This document shows, one piece after another, positions 12,176 to 24,964 of a DNA stretch of 64,000 bases. The DNA is taken from NCBI RefSeq assembly GCF_036711975.1, contig NC_091968.1:15996001-16060000 (forward strand), read 5' to 3'. The translations under genes were made by a program, and so were the position numbers. The DNA comes from Onthophagus taurus. Taxonomy: Eukaryota; Arthropoda; Insecta; Coleoptera; Scarabaeidae. The notes beneath the pieces are model-generated. The model was not told where the DNA came from. It made no database searches and worked only from the letters and a program-made list of their open reading frames with translations. The number at the start of each line of letters is the position of its first letter. Position 1 is the first letter of the stretch.

Positions 12176-13390
12176 CAGTGGTGTCCATAACGTCGATCGC
12201 CAAGAAAATCAGGAATCTGAAATGTCTAATATCTGGGCCAAAGAACAAAAAAAAAGGAAGGTTACTTTAAACCCTTCGGTCGATCTTGGCAAGACATTTA
12301 TATAAAAAGTCGATTTTGATCAAAAATTAGTGGACCCTACTGCTCTAAATCGATTAAACGTCAAAATTGTTGATTTTCGAAAATTAACTCAATCATAACT
12401 CAAAAACTAAAAGCGATGGAGAAAAACTTTTTATACATAAAACCTTAGTAATAGACCATAAAGACTAGATCCATAAAAAGATTGAACCCAATTATTACCA
12501 TTTTTTATTTATAAGCTCTAAACCGATTAAACATCAAAATTGTTGATTTTCGAAAATTAACTCAATTATAACTCAAAAACTAAAAGCGATGGGGAAATAT
12601 TTTTTGTACATAAAACCTTAGTAATGGGCGATAAAGACTAGATCCATAACAAGATTGAACCCAATTATTACTATTTTTTATTTATAACCTCTAAATCGAT
12701 TAAACATCAAAATTGTTGATTTTCGAAAATTAACTCAATCATAACTCAAAAACTGAAAGCGATGGAGAAAAACTTTTTATGCATAAAACCTTGGTAATGG
12801 GCGGTAAAGACTAGATCCATAACAAAATTAAACCCAATTATTACCATTTTTTATTTATAAGCTATAAATCGATTAAACATTAAAATTGTTGATTTTCGAA
12901 AATTAACTCAATCATAACTCATAAACTAAAAGCGATGGGGAAATATTTTTTATACATAAAACCTTAGTAATGGACCATAAAGACTAGATCCATAAAAAGA
13001 TTGAACCCAATTATTACCATTTTTTATTTATAAGCTCTCAACCGATTAAACATCAAAATTGTTGATTTTCGACAATTAACTCAATTATAACTCAAAAACT
13101 AAAAGCGATGGGGAAATCTTTTTTATACATAAAACCTTAGTAATGGACCATGAAGACTAGATCCATAAAAAGATTGAACTCAATTATTACTATTTTTTAT
13201 TTATAAGCTCTAAATCAGTGGTGACCATAACGTCGATTGCCAAAAAAATCATCAATCTGAAATATCTATATCTGGGCCTCAGAGCAAAAAAAAAAGGAAG
13301 GTTACTTTAAACCCTTCGGTCGATCTTGGCAAGACATTTATATAAAAAGTCGATCTTGATCAAAAATTAGTGGACAACACTGCTATATAT
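12176..13390 (+). repeat. Five 173-bp tandem units flanked by direct repeats of similar length
   Basis: The phrase CGATTAAAC(A/G)TCAAAATTG recurs at about 12351, 12524, 12697, 12870 and 13043, exactly 173 bp apart. The array is bracketed by two direct copies of a different unit (about 12176-12349 and 13215-13390) that share CCATAACGTCGAT, CCCTTCGGTCGATC and TTGGCAAGACA. The flanking copies are 1039 bp apart, about six periods, so the flanking unit is itself close to 173 bp. Non-coding. Confidence 0.8.
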
Positions 13391-13399
13391 CATATGCCA

Positions 13400-15866
13400 T
13401 CTTAAAATAGAAGCTTTAATCTTCAATTTAAGATATAAATCGTGGTCTAACTGTCAAGAATAAGGTCATAGTGATTTTACAAAATTTCTACTTTTTTCAG
13501 AATTTCTTATTTAGTATTAGCATTGCCATCTAAACACTGTGTAACCAATTGGATACGAATTAAATTGATCAAATGCACTGTTTCTAACGTACATGGCGCC
13601 AGGTGGTTCTTTGAAAAGCAAAATCATATCCATATATGAAATTTTTTTGTTAATTGTCCGATTTTAGTGTGTAATACTTTTTTGGAATTGGTTCGTCCTG
13701 TAGAATTGCCCATCAAACTCCCTTTAATTAATGTTAAGTATGTCATATGTCTAACTTTAGTAGTATATCTGATATTTACAATTTAAAGAAAAATGTGTAA
13801 TAAAAAATGTTTTATATTGCATTCTGTCTATTGTTGCAGTCTTTTTTGTTCTTTCTTTGTCTCTCATTTCTAAATCAGTACTGATTTAACTTCAATTAAA
13901 AAATACTTTAGTTTAACTTTAATTAATACTATTAGCATTTATCAAACAGTAAACCCCAATAAATATCAGGAAAACTACTAAAATTGGACATAGATTAAGA
14001 TTAAATTAGACATAAATGAGAAAAAGAGAACTTGATGGGCAATTTAACTAGCATGTAATATAATAATAACTAGCATACAGGCATTTAAAAAACTTATGGA
14101 AATGCCATTTGAAAAAAATGGTCAAAATTTACTTAGTGCTATATCACATATCTTTGGACACTATCATCTACCTACAGGTTTTGACTATTATCTGACATAG
14201 TTTAAAGACAAATTAAGGCAATAAGATCATGCTACAGGCATATTTTGGAAAAACAATTGAATGTCTAAGGAACTATTAATGCTTTGAGTTGGCAACATAT
14301 ACGGTTGGATAACCAAATGTAGTTGTATTCATAATATAATAAAATATACAGGGGGTTCCATTTAAAAAAATTTACACACTTGCCATCATGCTTAAATGTA
14401 ATATCTTGTATAAATGAAAATAATTTTGTTATAAAAAGTGGTGAATCAAACAACTTTTGTATAAAACATTTTTTCATTCTCAAACAATTTAGTAAGTATC
14501 AACCGCCAGGACACTAATAATGCATCCTGTATAAGTAATGAAATCAATTTATTACTATTATGTTAGAAATTAAAATATTATAAAATCTTAATGTGTTAAA
14601 ACAAAATTAAAGAAAATTCCTCATTTATGTTCAATTGAAGTTGAAGGGAGGGTGAGTAAAGAATAAATTATGAACTATAATTAACTAAATTGTTATAAAT
14701 AACAATTTGTTATCAATGTTTTGAGTAGTAAATTAGATCTTTATAGTTTCAAACTAGATAAAATGTCATTCATATTGTGAGAAATACTTATGAGGGGATA
14801 TTCTAGAAATTTGAATGCAATCTTCTTCTTAATACTCACATTTACTCAGTGCTGCCAAAACGTCACATCACTGCAATGCAAGGCTTATGAGAATCTGTAC
14901 CATTTGTAGTTGGAATTTTCTGAAAATTACCATAACAGATATTTAAGGATTTTACTAATTAAAATCAAAGAATGTTTTTAATTTGTAGAGATAAAAATAA
15001 TTCGAAGGTTCTCTTTTCACTTAATTATTTTGTTTATTAATGAATTAAATCTACTCAATCACAAATTTTTTTTTTAAATAGTTACCTTATCCATACCAAG
15101 AAATTTCTTTTAATCATCTTCGAAATGCAGAATTGAATATCTCACCCAATTTTGTGATTATTCGTGGACAATTGATGGAAGTTTTTACGTAAACAATACA
15201 ACAAAGATTCCATATATAATAGTTAAACATTTCTACAACGGTGTTTTAGGGAACACTGTTAACACCATACAAGAAACTTCTTTGAAACCGAGTTTTCTTT
15301 GCTTCCTTTGCCTGCAAAGCGGAATGGCAGCAAGACGCCATATACGCGCAATGTGCAGCAATGTGAAGTGATGTGAAGCGTGGTGTGGCGTGGTGAGACC
15401 AACGAAAGAGCTCGTAGGTTACTGATGGGACGCCACCAGATGGCAAGTATACTTAGGTTTCCTATTAATAGCTGGCACTATTTAAATTATTCCACATTTT
15501 TAGATACATATTTGATATTTTTATGCATTAAATTATTTGTTATTACCAATATTTCATTCCGGAGATATTTTAGTAAAATACTAAGCATGTAGCTTTCGTA
15601 CAACATGGGTACTGAAGTATTATTGGTACTTACAAGTACATCTATTATAAAGAGATTTTATGAAAATAACAATAAAAAGCAATATGTAAGTACACTGTTT
15701 CGTGATCACATACAAGTGAACTACCCGTTCTCTGAGTAATCGTGGTTTTCTATTTAGCTTAATTGTTAAACCAGTTGAACACAATAATGTATTGAACTAT
15801 TTGACATAACTAATATTTACTAATGTTTTGTTTTGGGTCGCTATGACATTGTTGCTAACGGACGAA
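13400..15866. other. AT-rich stretch with no recognised gene
   Basis: I find no protein domain, tandem array or long inverted repeat. A weak pair, CAGGGGG near 14349 and CATCCTG near 14524, recalls mariner-type MITE ends but the inner bases do not pair. The GC-richer patch 15290-15440 is not coding in any recognisable way. Confidence 0.3.
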
Positions 15867-16019
15867 CGACAAGTTATGTGGCTGAAGTTAGATTCATATT
15901 CGAATCTGTACCAGATTCAGATTCATAAAATTACAGTTGACCAGACAAGTATTGAACATATCAATTGAAAAATCGTTTTCTGAAACTACAGAAGTTGTAG
16001 CAATCTGCGACTACCCTGG

Positions 16020-17030
16020 ATAATTCGAATAGACCCTCTAGTATATTCCCTGTCTACCCTCACCCTCAGATTTGCCGTAGGGGCCGAGGGGTTCCTCGTA
16101 TTCAATAGCAAAGTTAAAAATTATTTTCTCAATAACTAGAGACTGCAGCACCCTGGTACTAGTCTAGATTATTGCATTATGTCCTCTGGTATCCTTGTAG
16201 CCCATGAACACCCCCAGATTTGCCGTACGGGCCGAAGGGTGAATTTTTTAATATTCCTTGTTTTCAATAGCAAATTTAAACATTATTTTCTCAATAACTA
16301 AAGACTGCAGCACCCTGGGACTAGTCTAGATTATTACATTAGGTCCTCTGGTATCCTTGTAGCCTATCCACACCCCCAGATTTGCCGTAGGGGCCGAAGG
16401 GTGAATTTTTTAATTGCCTCGTTTTCAATATCACATTTAAGCATTATTTTCTCAATAACTAGAGACTGCAGCACCCTGAAAGTAGTCTAGGTTATAGCAT
16501 TAGGTCCTCTGGTATCTTTCTAGCCCACCAGTACCCCCAGATTTGCCGTAGAGGACGAAGGGTGAATTTTTTAATATTCCTCGTTTTCATTAGCAAATTT
16601 AAACATTAGTTTCTCAATAACCAGAGACTGCAGCACCCTGGGACTAGTCTAGATTATTGCGTTAGGTCCTCTGGTATCCTTGTAGCCCATTAGCACCCCC
16701 AGATTTGCCGTAGGGGCCAAAGGGTGAATTTTTTAATATTCCTCGTTTTCAATATCAAATTTAAACATTGTTTTCTTAATAACTAGAGACTGCAGCACAC
16801 TGGGACTAGTCTAGATTATTGTATTAGGTCCTCTGGTATCCTTCTAGCCCACCCACACCCCCAGATTCGCCGTAGGGGCCGAAGGGTGAATTTTTTAATT
16901 GCCTCGTTTTCAATATCAAATTTAAACTTTATTTTCTCAATAACTGGAGACTGCAGCACCCTGGGACTAGTCTAGATTATTGCATTAGGTCCCCTGGTAT
17001 CCTTGTAGCCCATCAACACCCCTATAAATA
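16020..17030 (+). repeat. FB1 left arm array, ~162-bp units
   Basis: CAGATTTGCCGTA recurs at about 16067, 16215, 16377, 16538 and 16700, and as CAGATTCGCC at 16862: six units at 148-162 bp spacing. Every unit contains CCGAAGGGTGAATTTTTTAAT or a close variant, TAGTCTAGATTATTGCATTAGGTCC and GACTGCAGCACCCTG. Confidence 0.9.
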
Positions 17031-17119
17031 ATCCAAATAATCCCTATTTTTGAATTAATCTCTTCCATGCACGATGCTGTAACAATCTCTTCCTTTTTGT
17101 CATTTTAAAAAATTTGTCA

Positions 17120-19310
17120 TTGCAAGGTGTTAAAAATGGCCTATAATTTCTGAAATTGTGACGGATTGGAGCTTTGCTTTAATCACAGGTGTTTGTCTCG
17201 CTCTCAATAATATGCCGTTATATGCGTATTTAAAGGTATGTTATAAATATGTGTGCGATCAAGACCAGAGCATACGCGACATCATTATTTTAAGAACATG
17301 TGTCACTTATTTCATGAAGACGATGTCAAATTACCTACATAAAGCAAAAATTAATAAAAACTGCTTAGGTATAATATTGGACATGGTCGGTGTATTAATA
17401 CAAAGTCGAAATCTTCAAGAACTATCTGCCCATTTTAGAAGCTTTTTAATTGTAGTAATTAGTCCTGTAATTAACAGTGAAACAATTCAACATTTGAAAT
17501 TGCTTCCTAATTTAACTGAATATTTACTGAAATTATGTTACAATATCAAGTTGACATAATTAATTACAAGGATGAAGAAGACGTCGATGCTATCACAGCT
17601 TCTTATGCAGATACACCATTTTATAAACATTTTCATCAAATTTATACTGAAGTTGAGAACACATTAGCAAAATGGAATAAAGATAGTGATGAGAAAAATA
17701 GTCTGCAAGGTATTTGCACAATTTTTGCTAAAGAATTATATGCCATTTGTACCTCTTTGGACGTCTGTGATAGACAATATATCGGCAGAAGAAGTTATTA
17801 CATCAAATTCAAATGTTGAATGCTGGTTCAAAATTGTAAAAAAAATATCTTGGTGAATGACACATACTTGAAAGTTGGACGATTCGTAAAAATTTTAAAA
17901 AGAATTATACAAACTAATGTAAAAGAACTTACATTAGATATCAAAAAAATAAAGCAAAAAAGACAAACACAGGACGTTGATAACATTAATAGTCTAACAT
18001 GTAAGGAACAGTGGCGGCAAAAGGTAAACAAACAGCGGACTCATTTCGATAAAAAGAAACTTGCAGCTTTTTTGAATAAACATATCCACCTATTAAATGA
18101 TTACAACAACGATACAATTTATTTTGAAGATCAAGACGATATTGACGATCCACCCAGTTGTCATGATACAGAACATAAACATATCAACCTACAAAACAAT
18201 TCGAACACCAAAATAGCTTGTTATGAAGATGATGTTGATGATCCATCTAGTTTTCATGATATAGAATATAACTCATCATCCTCATTATTTTACAAATCAA
18301 GCACAGTGCCATGTTATATGAACGGACTGATATCTAATAATGAATATTACTTGAAAGCAATATCAAAATTTACAAAACACCCAAAATTTTTTGATTGGAA
18401 TATACAAGCATCGTAACACCAGTATTAAATTAATGAGCGACGATTTTTTACGCCTACATTCAACTAAAAATTCTACAATAGTTAATTCAAAAACATTAAC
18501 AGATAAGTGGTTGTCAGACTACTGCATCGATGCATTTGCGTTTTCATATTTAAAAAACATGACTAACTGTATTTATTACATAGATTCTGTTCCAGTACAA
18601 TTTATGTTTTCCGGAAACGATTGCTTAAATTTAAAAGTATTTGTTGAAAATTTAAATAATTATAAGTACGTATTTGTTCCATATAACTTAAACTCTAGTC
18701 ACTGGATATTAATAGTTTTAAGTATGTCAGAAAAATTAATTTATTTACTCGATCCCGGTCAAACAAATACGGACAATAATATACTTAACAAAATTAAGAA
18801 GTTTTTAAACAGGTGTAATAAAACAAAGAATCGTAATGAACAAACAAATATTAAAGGTTGGAAAATGGCTAAAGACCACAAATATCCTAAACAAACGCAT
18901 AGCACAAATTGTGGAATATTTGTTATATATTTTATGAGCGTTATAGGAGAACGTAATATTAATGATCTTTTTTATATAGATAACAATTGGATACAGAGGA
19001 ATACTGGTTTAGGCTACAATCGTACTTGTTGGCAAATTCTGAAAATATTAAAAAGTACTGCCCTAGGTGTGGTCTCTATAACGAATCGCAATACATTTGT
19101 TGCAATCAGTGTCAACGGTGATATCATTTTAAAAATTGTACCAATATTCCACCAAACATGTCTTTTGAACAAGCGTCCCACGTTACCTTCATATTTACCT
19201 GCAATCTTTGTTCAATTTAAATGCTTTAATGTGTCTCAAAATTTAGAAAAGTGTCGTTCAAGTTTCATTAATAAAGAAGTAAAAGCCATTTGAAAATTAT
19301 ACTTTCAAAT
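17120..19310 (+). pseudogene. FB1 transposase / Ulp1-like protease remnant
   Basis: This is a 5'-deleted, frameshifted relative of the FB3 protein. It begins at the second catalytic Asp: WPIISEIVTDWSF (about 17130-17170) parallels FB3 WPIFNVVVTDWSF. SNSNVECWFKIVK (about 17800-17850) carries the putative catalytic Glu. The acidic linker follows. DYCIDAFAF then opens a C48/Ulp1-type protease with SSHW (His, about 18697), LLDPG (Asp, about 18745) and TNCG (Cys, about 18907). Another frame past 19050 holds a PHD-like finger (CPRCG, CCNQCQR, TCNLC) with a Trp-to-stop change. The first catalytic Asp and N-terminus are gone, so FB1 cannot be autonomous. Confidence 0.8.
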
Positions 19311-19339
19311 CAAACTAAATATTGAATAAATTTTGAATA

Positions 19340-20130
19340 TAATAATCTAGACCAGTCCCAGGGCGCTGTAGTCTTTAGTTCTTCAGAAAATAATTTTTAA
19401 TTTTGCTATTGAACACGAGGAATTTTAAAAAATTCACCCTTCGGCTCCTACGGCAAATCTGGGGATGCGAGTGGACTAGAAGGATACCAGAGGACATAAT
19501 GCAATAATCTAGACTAGTCCCAAGGTGCTGCTGTCTTTAGTTATTGAGAAAATAATGTTTAAATTTGTTATTGAAAACGACGAATATTAAAAAATTCATC
19601 CTTCGGTCCCTACTGCAATTCTGGGGGTGCTGGTGGTCTAGAAGGATACTAGAGGACCTAATGCAATAATCTACACTAGTCCCAGAGTGCTGCAGTCTTT
19701 AGTTATTGAGAAAATAATGTTTAAATTTGATATTGAAAACGAGTAATATTAAAAAATTCACCCTTCGGCCCCTACGGCAAATCTGGGTGTGTTGATGGGC
19801 TACAAGGATACCAGAGGACCTAATGTAATAATCTAGACTAGTCCCAGGGTGCTGCAGTCTTTAGTTATTGAGAAAATAATGTTTAAATATGCTATTGAAA
19901 ACAAGGAATATTAAAAAATTCTAAAAAAATCTGGGGGTGCTGGTGTGCTAGAAGAATACCAGAGGACCTAATGCAATAATCTAGACTAGTCCCAGGGTGC
20001 TGCAGTCTCTAGTTATTAAGAAAATAATTTTTAACTTTGCTATTGAATACGAGGAACCCCTGGGCCCCTACGGCAAATCTGAGGGTGAGGGTAGACAAGG
20101 AACATACTAGAGGGTCTATTCGAATTATCC
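19340..20130 (-). repeat. FB1 right arm array, inverted ~162-bp units
   Basis: About five units of the same 162-bp repeat as the left arm, in reverse complement (CTAGACTAGTCCCA, AAAAAATTCACCCTTCGG, CTACGGCAAATCTGGGG). One unit near 19920 has lost the middle of this sequence. Confidence 0.9.
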
Positions 20131-20583
20131 AGGGTAGTCGCAGATTGCTACAACTTCTGTAGTTTCAGAAAACGATTTTTCAATTGATATGTTCAATACT
20201 TGTCTGGTCAACTGTAAATTTATGAATCTGAATCTGGTACAGATTCGAATATGAATCTAACTGCATCCACATCGACAAGTTACAATTATTTTGCGTTATG
20301 GATTGCAAAATCCTTTCCTTTAAAAATAAAAACTTAAACGTCTCAAATCATCAACATGTGTATATGTCGTGGTCACACGGCGAAATCCGTCAGTTCCCGA
20401 AAATCCTAGGCAGTTCATGAAGCGTCGGCATTTTGTGTAAATGTTAAGGATTTCGTTTTCTGGCGAGGCTGTTCATGAAACGCCCGATCATATTCGGCAA
20501 ATCGCGTACTCCATCTCGGTACACAATCTGCCGCAATAAAGGTATCGAAGGTTCACGAAACGACCGGCACAAAATAGTAGATA

Positions 20584-20864
20584 GACTTTTGATTATATAT
20601 AATATGGATTGAGCTAACTGAATATATCTACTAACAAAAATGTTGCTCAAGGTGAATAGACGCAGATAGAAAGCGATAATGTGAAAGTGTAACAAAGATA
20701 GATATATTATACGTCAGTACGCTTCTATATCTATCTCACTTCTATCAGTACACCCATTATATGGCAGTACGCTTCTATGTCTATCTCTGTTCGATCACCT
20801 TGCGCAAGCTATCTCTCTCGTTGGCTCAATCCATATTATATATAATCAAAGAGTTAGACAGACT
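20584..20864. mobile_element. ~0.28-kb MITE with TTTGATTATATATAAT inverted ends
   Basis: The two ends (20588-20615 and 20822-20853) are inverted copies of a CTTTGATTATATATAATATGGATTGAGC-type sequence, seen as CTTTTGATTATATATAAT on the left and ATTATATATAATCAAAG on the right. The interior is non-coding and holds two GTACGCTTCTAT...TCTATCTC repeats. A related TTTGATTATATATA palindrome occurs at 21052-21078. Confidence 0.6.
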
Positions 20865-21174
20865 GTATTTCAGCAATGTTATTGGGCATTTCGTGAAATT
20901 ATATTCTAAGGGTCGGTTCTATAAAGTTCTATTTATTAACGTAGGATTAACTTCACGAAACGCTAACCCAATCAGAAAGCGAGAATTTTCGGTTAGCGTT
21001 CCATTAATGTGGCGTTAAATTGATAACAGTTTATAAACCCATCCCTAATACCTTTGATTATATATATATATAATCAAAGCTAATACGTATTCTTTTGTAA
21101 GGATCAAGATTACTAGAGACCGGGTAATTCCTAGTTTTTATTGCTTATTGTTTTACAGTGGTTAAATAAAACAA

Positions 21175-22864
21175 TGTAACGAAGTTACATTATTTTTATT
21201 TTTCAAAAACCGAATATCCCGAAAAATTACCGAAAATTAAATATAACCGAGTATACTTCCCACACTACCTCGATGCGTTACAGTTTCCACCCGATTTGTA
21301 GAAATTCCGAAAAAGATATCTTATCTCCTTATCACCGCCCGTTTATGCAACCCAATTCACATTTTATTAATTTTGATAATTTTCTTAATTAGACTTTGAT
21401 TTTCTTCGTTTTCCATTTCGAAACCGTTATGTTAAATTCCAACAACGTTCCCTGGCCGAAACATCAATAAATGAAAGTAATTAATAAAATTGCTGAATCA
21501 TGAAAACATGTGCTTTCCGAAAAATTATTATCAAATAATTAAATGATTCCGAAATTAACAAATTTTCAAACAAGATACGACAAGCCACATGTTTCTATCA
21601 GTCCAGCCGACCGTCCCGTCCCGAGGAAGTTTCAGCAGTCACCGAGCTACCGTCGAGCTACCGTATATCGACTATTTTTTATGATGCGGAATTAGAAATC
21701 GCAGAACGATCAAACCGATTTCAAACATTTACAAATATTATGAAATAACCGTTGAACAATTTTAAAGATGATCCGCTTATTATTAACATAATAATTCACC
21801 GAAAATCCTCCCGCATCATAATTAATTAAATTACTCCGTTCCTGATGGTCATCCGTTGAAAATATTGCCCATGTAGGATTGCCCCGAACATCACCCAACT
21901 GCTGGAATTGTTTTGTGTTAAGGTGCGCGTAAATTAATACCGATTAATTGGTTTTAACGTGAAACACGTGGTCGGGAAAACGTTTGTGAATATAAGTGCC
22001 GTAAACAGTGGCTGGTTTTGTTAAAAATATTTTTGTAATTTTCCGTATAAGTAAGGGTAAGATTTGTGTTATACATCTTTCCGTTAATTATTGTTGATTA
22101 ATTGTTAATTACTCCGCCGTTCCTTAGCCGATTTTATCCGTTCAAAGACTGTAATTATGTAATTTTGAGTCCCGCATCCGTTAGCGCCGTCAGAATTTTG
22201 CTATTTTTGTTAATTAGCGCCGCGCATTATAAATTAGTCTTTGATAACTTGTACTGATACGATCCCCCACGCGGAAAAATCCAGTTTTCGCCCCAAAATG
22301 GTATAAATAGCCGGCCAAAATTCTGATTTTTAACAGTTCTTCATCAGTTCTACGACAGTTTCAACAGTCCGCAACGCCGTCATTAGTTCCGAAGACACCC
22401 GCTAATTTTTCTTAGAAATACCCGTATTTCAAATTTACCGTAAGTCCGATTTATTTTGAAAGACTTTGATTTTATTTTTGTTAATTTTCATTAATTTTTG
22501 TAAATTTTGTCCGAACCTTAATACTCTTGGAAGGTTCTTCGAGTATTCCGTTCCTTTACACCTTAGGAAGGTTTCCAGGTGTATCCTATACCTCCGCCTC
22601 ATTTTTTTTTGTTTGTTTAATTTAAACTCATTTATTATAAAGTCAAAGTCTTGTCAATTTATTCCCACCGTCCCCATTCTCCGACCGTGGTCAAAAATTA
22701 ATAAACTGCCCTCCTATTTGTTTATTTTATTATTAATAAAGTTTATGGTTATTTGTTTTCCGAATTTTTCTTGTTTTCTTCTTTCCCATACCGAATTCCT
22801 GAATCTCCGACTGTAACCCCCAAAAGTTACCTGGAGGCGAAAGAGTTCCTTAACTCTCTAAACA
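21175..22864 (+). repeat. Putative gypsy-type LTR
   Basis: Starts TGTAACGAAGTTACA and ends CTCTAAACA, giving TGT...ACA ends. It contains a TATA box (GTATAAATAG, 22301-22310), a TCAGT initiator-like motif about 40 bp downstream, and AATAAAG near 22735. A primer-binding-site-like sequence follows directly. The 5' limit is the least certain point; TGTTAAGG near 21917 is an alternative start. No second LTR copy is present in the window. Confidence 0.5.
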
Positions 22865-22869
22865 TAAGG

Positions 22870-22886
22870 TGGCGCCCGAGACCGTT
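22870..22886 (+). promoter_or_regulatory. tRNA primer-binding site of the LTR element
   Basis: TGGCGCCCGAGACCG begins a few bases after the LTR end. TGG start and GGCGCC core match tRNA 3' complements used as primer sites in gypsy-type elements. The tRNA identity was not determined. Confidence 0.55.
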
Positions 22887-23855
22887 AACATCCCGAACAT
22901 ATAAAAGGGCACCAAGACCCCTTTCCTAGGACCGAACCAAGGAAGGACGTCGCAACAAAAAACCAGTTCGTGTATCGTGTAGATCTAGCTTTATACAAGC
23001 ATATGTTGTTTCTTTTAAGAAGAAAACCTTTCGGAAGAAGAACGCATCCCTGGAAGAGCTAGAGGTCGAGCTAGAGAGATAAAGATAAATAAATAAATAA
23101 ACAAACAAAGATAAAATTATTCTTAATTTTTAAAATGTTATTTTCTTTGAAAAAAGTTAATGTCTTTTTTATGTATGACTCAACGAGGCCTGCATTTTTG
23201 TCTCCCATGGTAACAATACGATTTTCTATTTTAATTTTATGTTTCAGATTTTTAATGATGCGAAGAATTAATTTAGTATGGAAAGATTTTATGCTGACGT
23301 TCTTATTCCCATTCGTTTTCCCTCACTCTTTCACCTTTATCATCTGGCGAACGTTCCTTATGACCTTCAGTCCAATTTCATCCCTCATCATGTTGACTCA
23401 AGTTATTTAATTTTAAAGGAAATTTTAACGTGTTAATTGTAAGTTTAAAAATTTTCTTTCTTTTTTGATTTCTTATATTTAGTTATTATGGTTCTTTCTC
23501 TACAGGTTTGGTAATTTGTTTTGTCGTTAATTTTTAACATTTATTTTTAAACACTTTGAAAAACGAGATTTACGATGAATAGAAAAACGCCATTTTAATT
23601 TTTTAGATTTTTCAATTTACTCTTCAAGTTTTTTATATTTGAATTTTTCGTAAACGGAATCTTTTTGAAGAAATACTCTGAAACAATACTCTCTTCACTC
23701 TCGATGCTCCTACACCGACGGTAATTATATATATTTTTTATCTGTGTTTTTGTTATATCTGAATGTTCCTTAGTCCTGCCTGAAGAAGAACGATAATCGT
23801 TCGAAATCTTCGAAGATAGCACCGAAATAAAATATTTTCATCGTTTATACGACTT
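22887..23855. other. LTR-element leader and unassigned AT-rich sequence
   Basis: No gag or pol frame follows the primer-binding site, so the element is internally deleted or this is only its leader. 23100-23850 is AT-rich and unassigned. The text CTGAAGAAGAACGATAATCGTTCGAAA near 23780 resembles 3' or leader sequence of Penelope-like elements. Confidence 0.35.
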
Positions 23856-23859
23856 TTAA

Positions 23860-24035
23860 TTTTTGTTAGCAGCAAAAAACCATACAACTTACCTGGAAAA
23901 AAACTACCAAATCGATAATAGAGGCATCTCTAATAGGCCCCGAGATCAAGAAAACCTTAATCCCTCGGGAAAAATCAAGCAGGTGCCCCAAACTCTATGG
24001 TCTGCCCAAAATCCCCTCCCTCAGGAAGGCTGCTC
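23860..24035 (+). pseudogene. Penelope-like element fragment (RT N-terminal part)
   Basis: One plus-strand frame reads IIEASLIGPEIKKTLIPREK, then CPKLYGLPKIPSLRKAAPD, the block just before the Penelope RT core (compare PKLYALPKIHK in the element at 9.9 kb). It stops abruptly at about 24030 where an oppositely oriented Penelope fragment begins. Confidence 0.65.
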
Positions 24036-24185
24036 CGGATCGGGGACGGTGTAGGACCGTTTTCCAAGTGGCTGACAAGTGCAGGGCGTCATCTCTCTTG
24101 TTGAAGGTACCGTTCTTCTCTATTTCGATGGACTCGCGGATGAGTCTGGTGCTCCAATGTGGAACGTTGGCTATTTCCATATCTG
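24015..24185 (-). pseudogene. Penelope-like element fragment (GIY-YIG C-terminal part), inverted
   Basis: The minus strand reads HWSTRLIRESIEIEKNGTFN, then DALHLSATWKTVLHR, the conserved end of Penelope GIY-YIG endonuclease domains (RExIEI...N...D...LS.TWK). It abuts, head to head, a plus-strand RT fragment of the same kind of element. Confidence 0.65.
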
Positions 24186-24720
24186 AAGCTGCTAGTTTTC
24201 CATATATACATATACATAGAATAATCATGCAAAATAATTTGATATTAAAATAGTATTATTTAAGTGTTTGCCTAACCTATCCTTTGATATGGACTCCCTC
24301 AGCTGATAGAATGAGAGTCATTCGGCTTGCGCATACTACATATCATTCCTATTATTCCACGTGGAAAATAACCATGATGCTCTGATCTCAATGAGAGTTA
24401 GTACTTTCATGGAGGCATTGTCGTTAGCGAGGCTTACAAACCCTCCAGCATGTCTATGAAGTGGGTATATTAGCATCATGGTTATTTTCCACGTGGAATA
24501 ATAGGATTGATATGCTGTATGCCCAAGCCGAATGACTCTCATTCTGTCAGCGGAAGGAGTCGATATCAAAGGATAGGTTCGGCAAACACTTAAATAATAC
24601 TATTTTAATATTCAATTATTTTGCACGAATTTTCTATTTATATGTACATATGGTACACTGGCTCAAGATATAGAAGTATTCAATATATTTTCCACGAGGA
24701 ATTATAATAAAAATTGCATA
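24175..24720. mobile_element. Palindromic MITE, copy 1
   Basis: A long imperfect palindrome: GTATTATTTAAGTGTTTGCC, GAATGAGAGTCATTCGGCTTG and TATTATTCCACGTGGAAAAT on the left reappear inverted on the right (about 24460-24620). The spacer is about 0.1 kb. Another near copy lies at 24965-25500. Confidence 0.75.
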
Positions 24721-24964
24721 TATACGTATAACTAAAATATTCGTGCAAAATAATTTGATATTAAAATACTATTATTTAAGTGTTTGCCTAATCTACCATT
24801 TAAACGACTTCACGTATCTACCGACTGGAAGTCTGGCCCCTAGTTAGAAAAAAAATAATGTTGATTAAATTCGCTATAACTAAAGAACGGTTTGACCGAT
24901 TTCAATGTTCTATATCTCAAACGAAAGCTTGCGTCTGGCTGAATAATTATGTGTAAAGCATATT

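Larger units (their letters stand above)
15876..20272 (+). mobile_element. FoldBack / MULE-NOF element FB1 (decayed, 9-bp target duplication)
   Basis: The left end (ATGTGGCTGAAGTTAGATTC) and right end (its near-exact inverse, closing ...CTGCATCCACAT) are flanked by a perfect direct duplication CGACAAGTT at 15867-15875 and 20273-20281. Each arm has about 0.19 kb of unique terminal sequence, then a tandem array of about 162-bp units (about 16067-17030 left, 19340-20130 right, in inverted orientation). Between the arrays lies a broken transposase/protease gene. Long inverted arms made of tandem repeats with 9-bp duplications are the hallmark of FoldBack elements, classed with MULE-NOF transposons. 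The protein relative in FB3 supports that placement. Confidence 0.9.

Noticed and set aside
14345..14530. Possible mariner MITE between CAGGGGG and CATCCTG with flanking TA
   Set aside because: Only the outer few bases are inverse of one another; no real terminal repeat.
15240..15600. GC-richer patch with two overlapping short frames on opposite strands
   Set aside because: No recognisable domain, splice sites or repeat structure; likely chance.
22466..23410. Open frames of 116 and 91 codons
   Set aside because: Phe/Leu-rich translations of T-rich DNA inside and just after the gypsy LTR; no domain.
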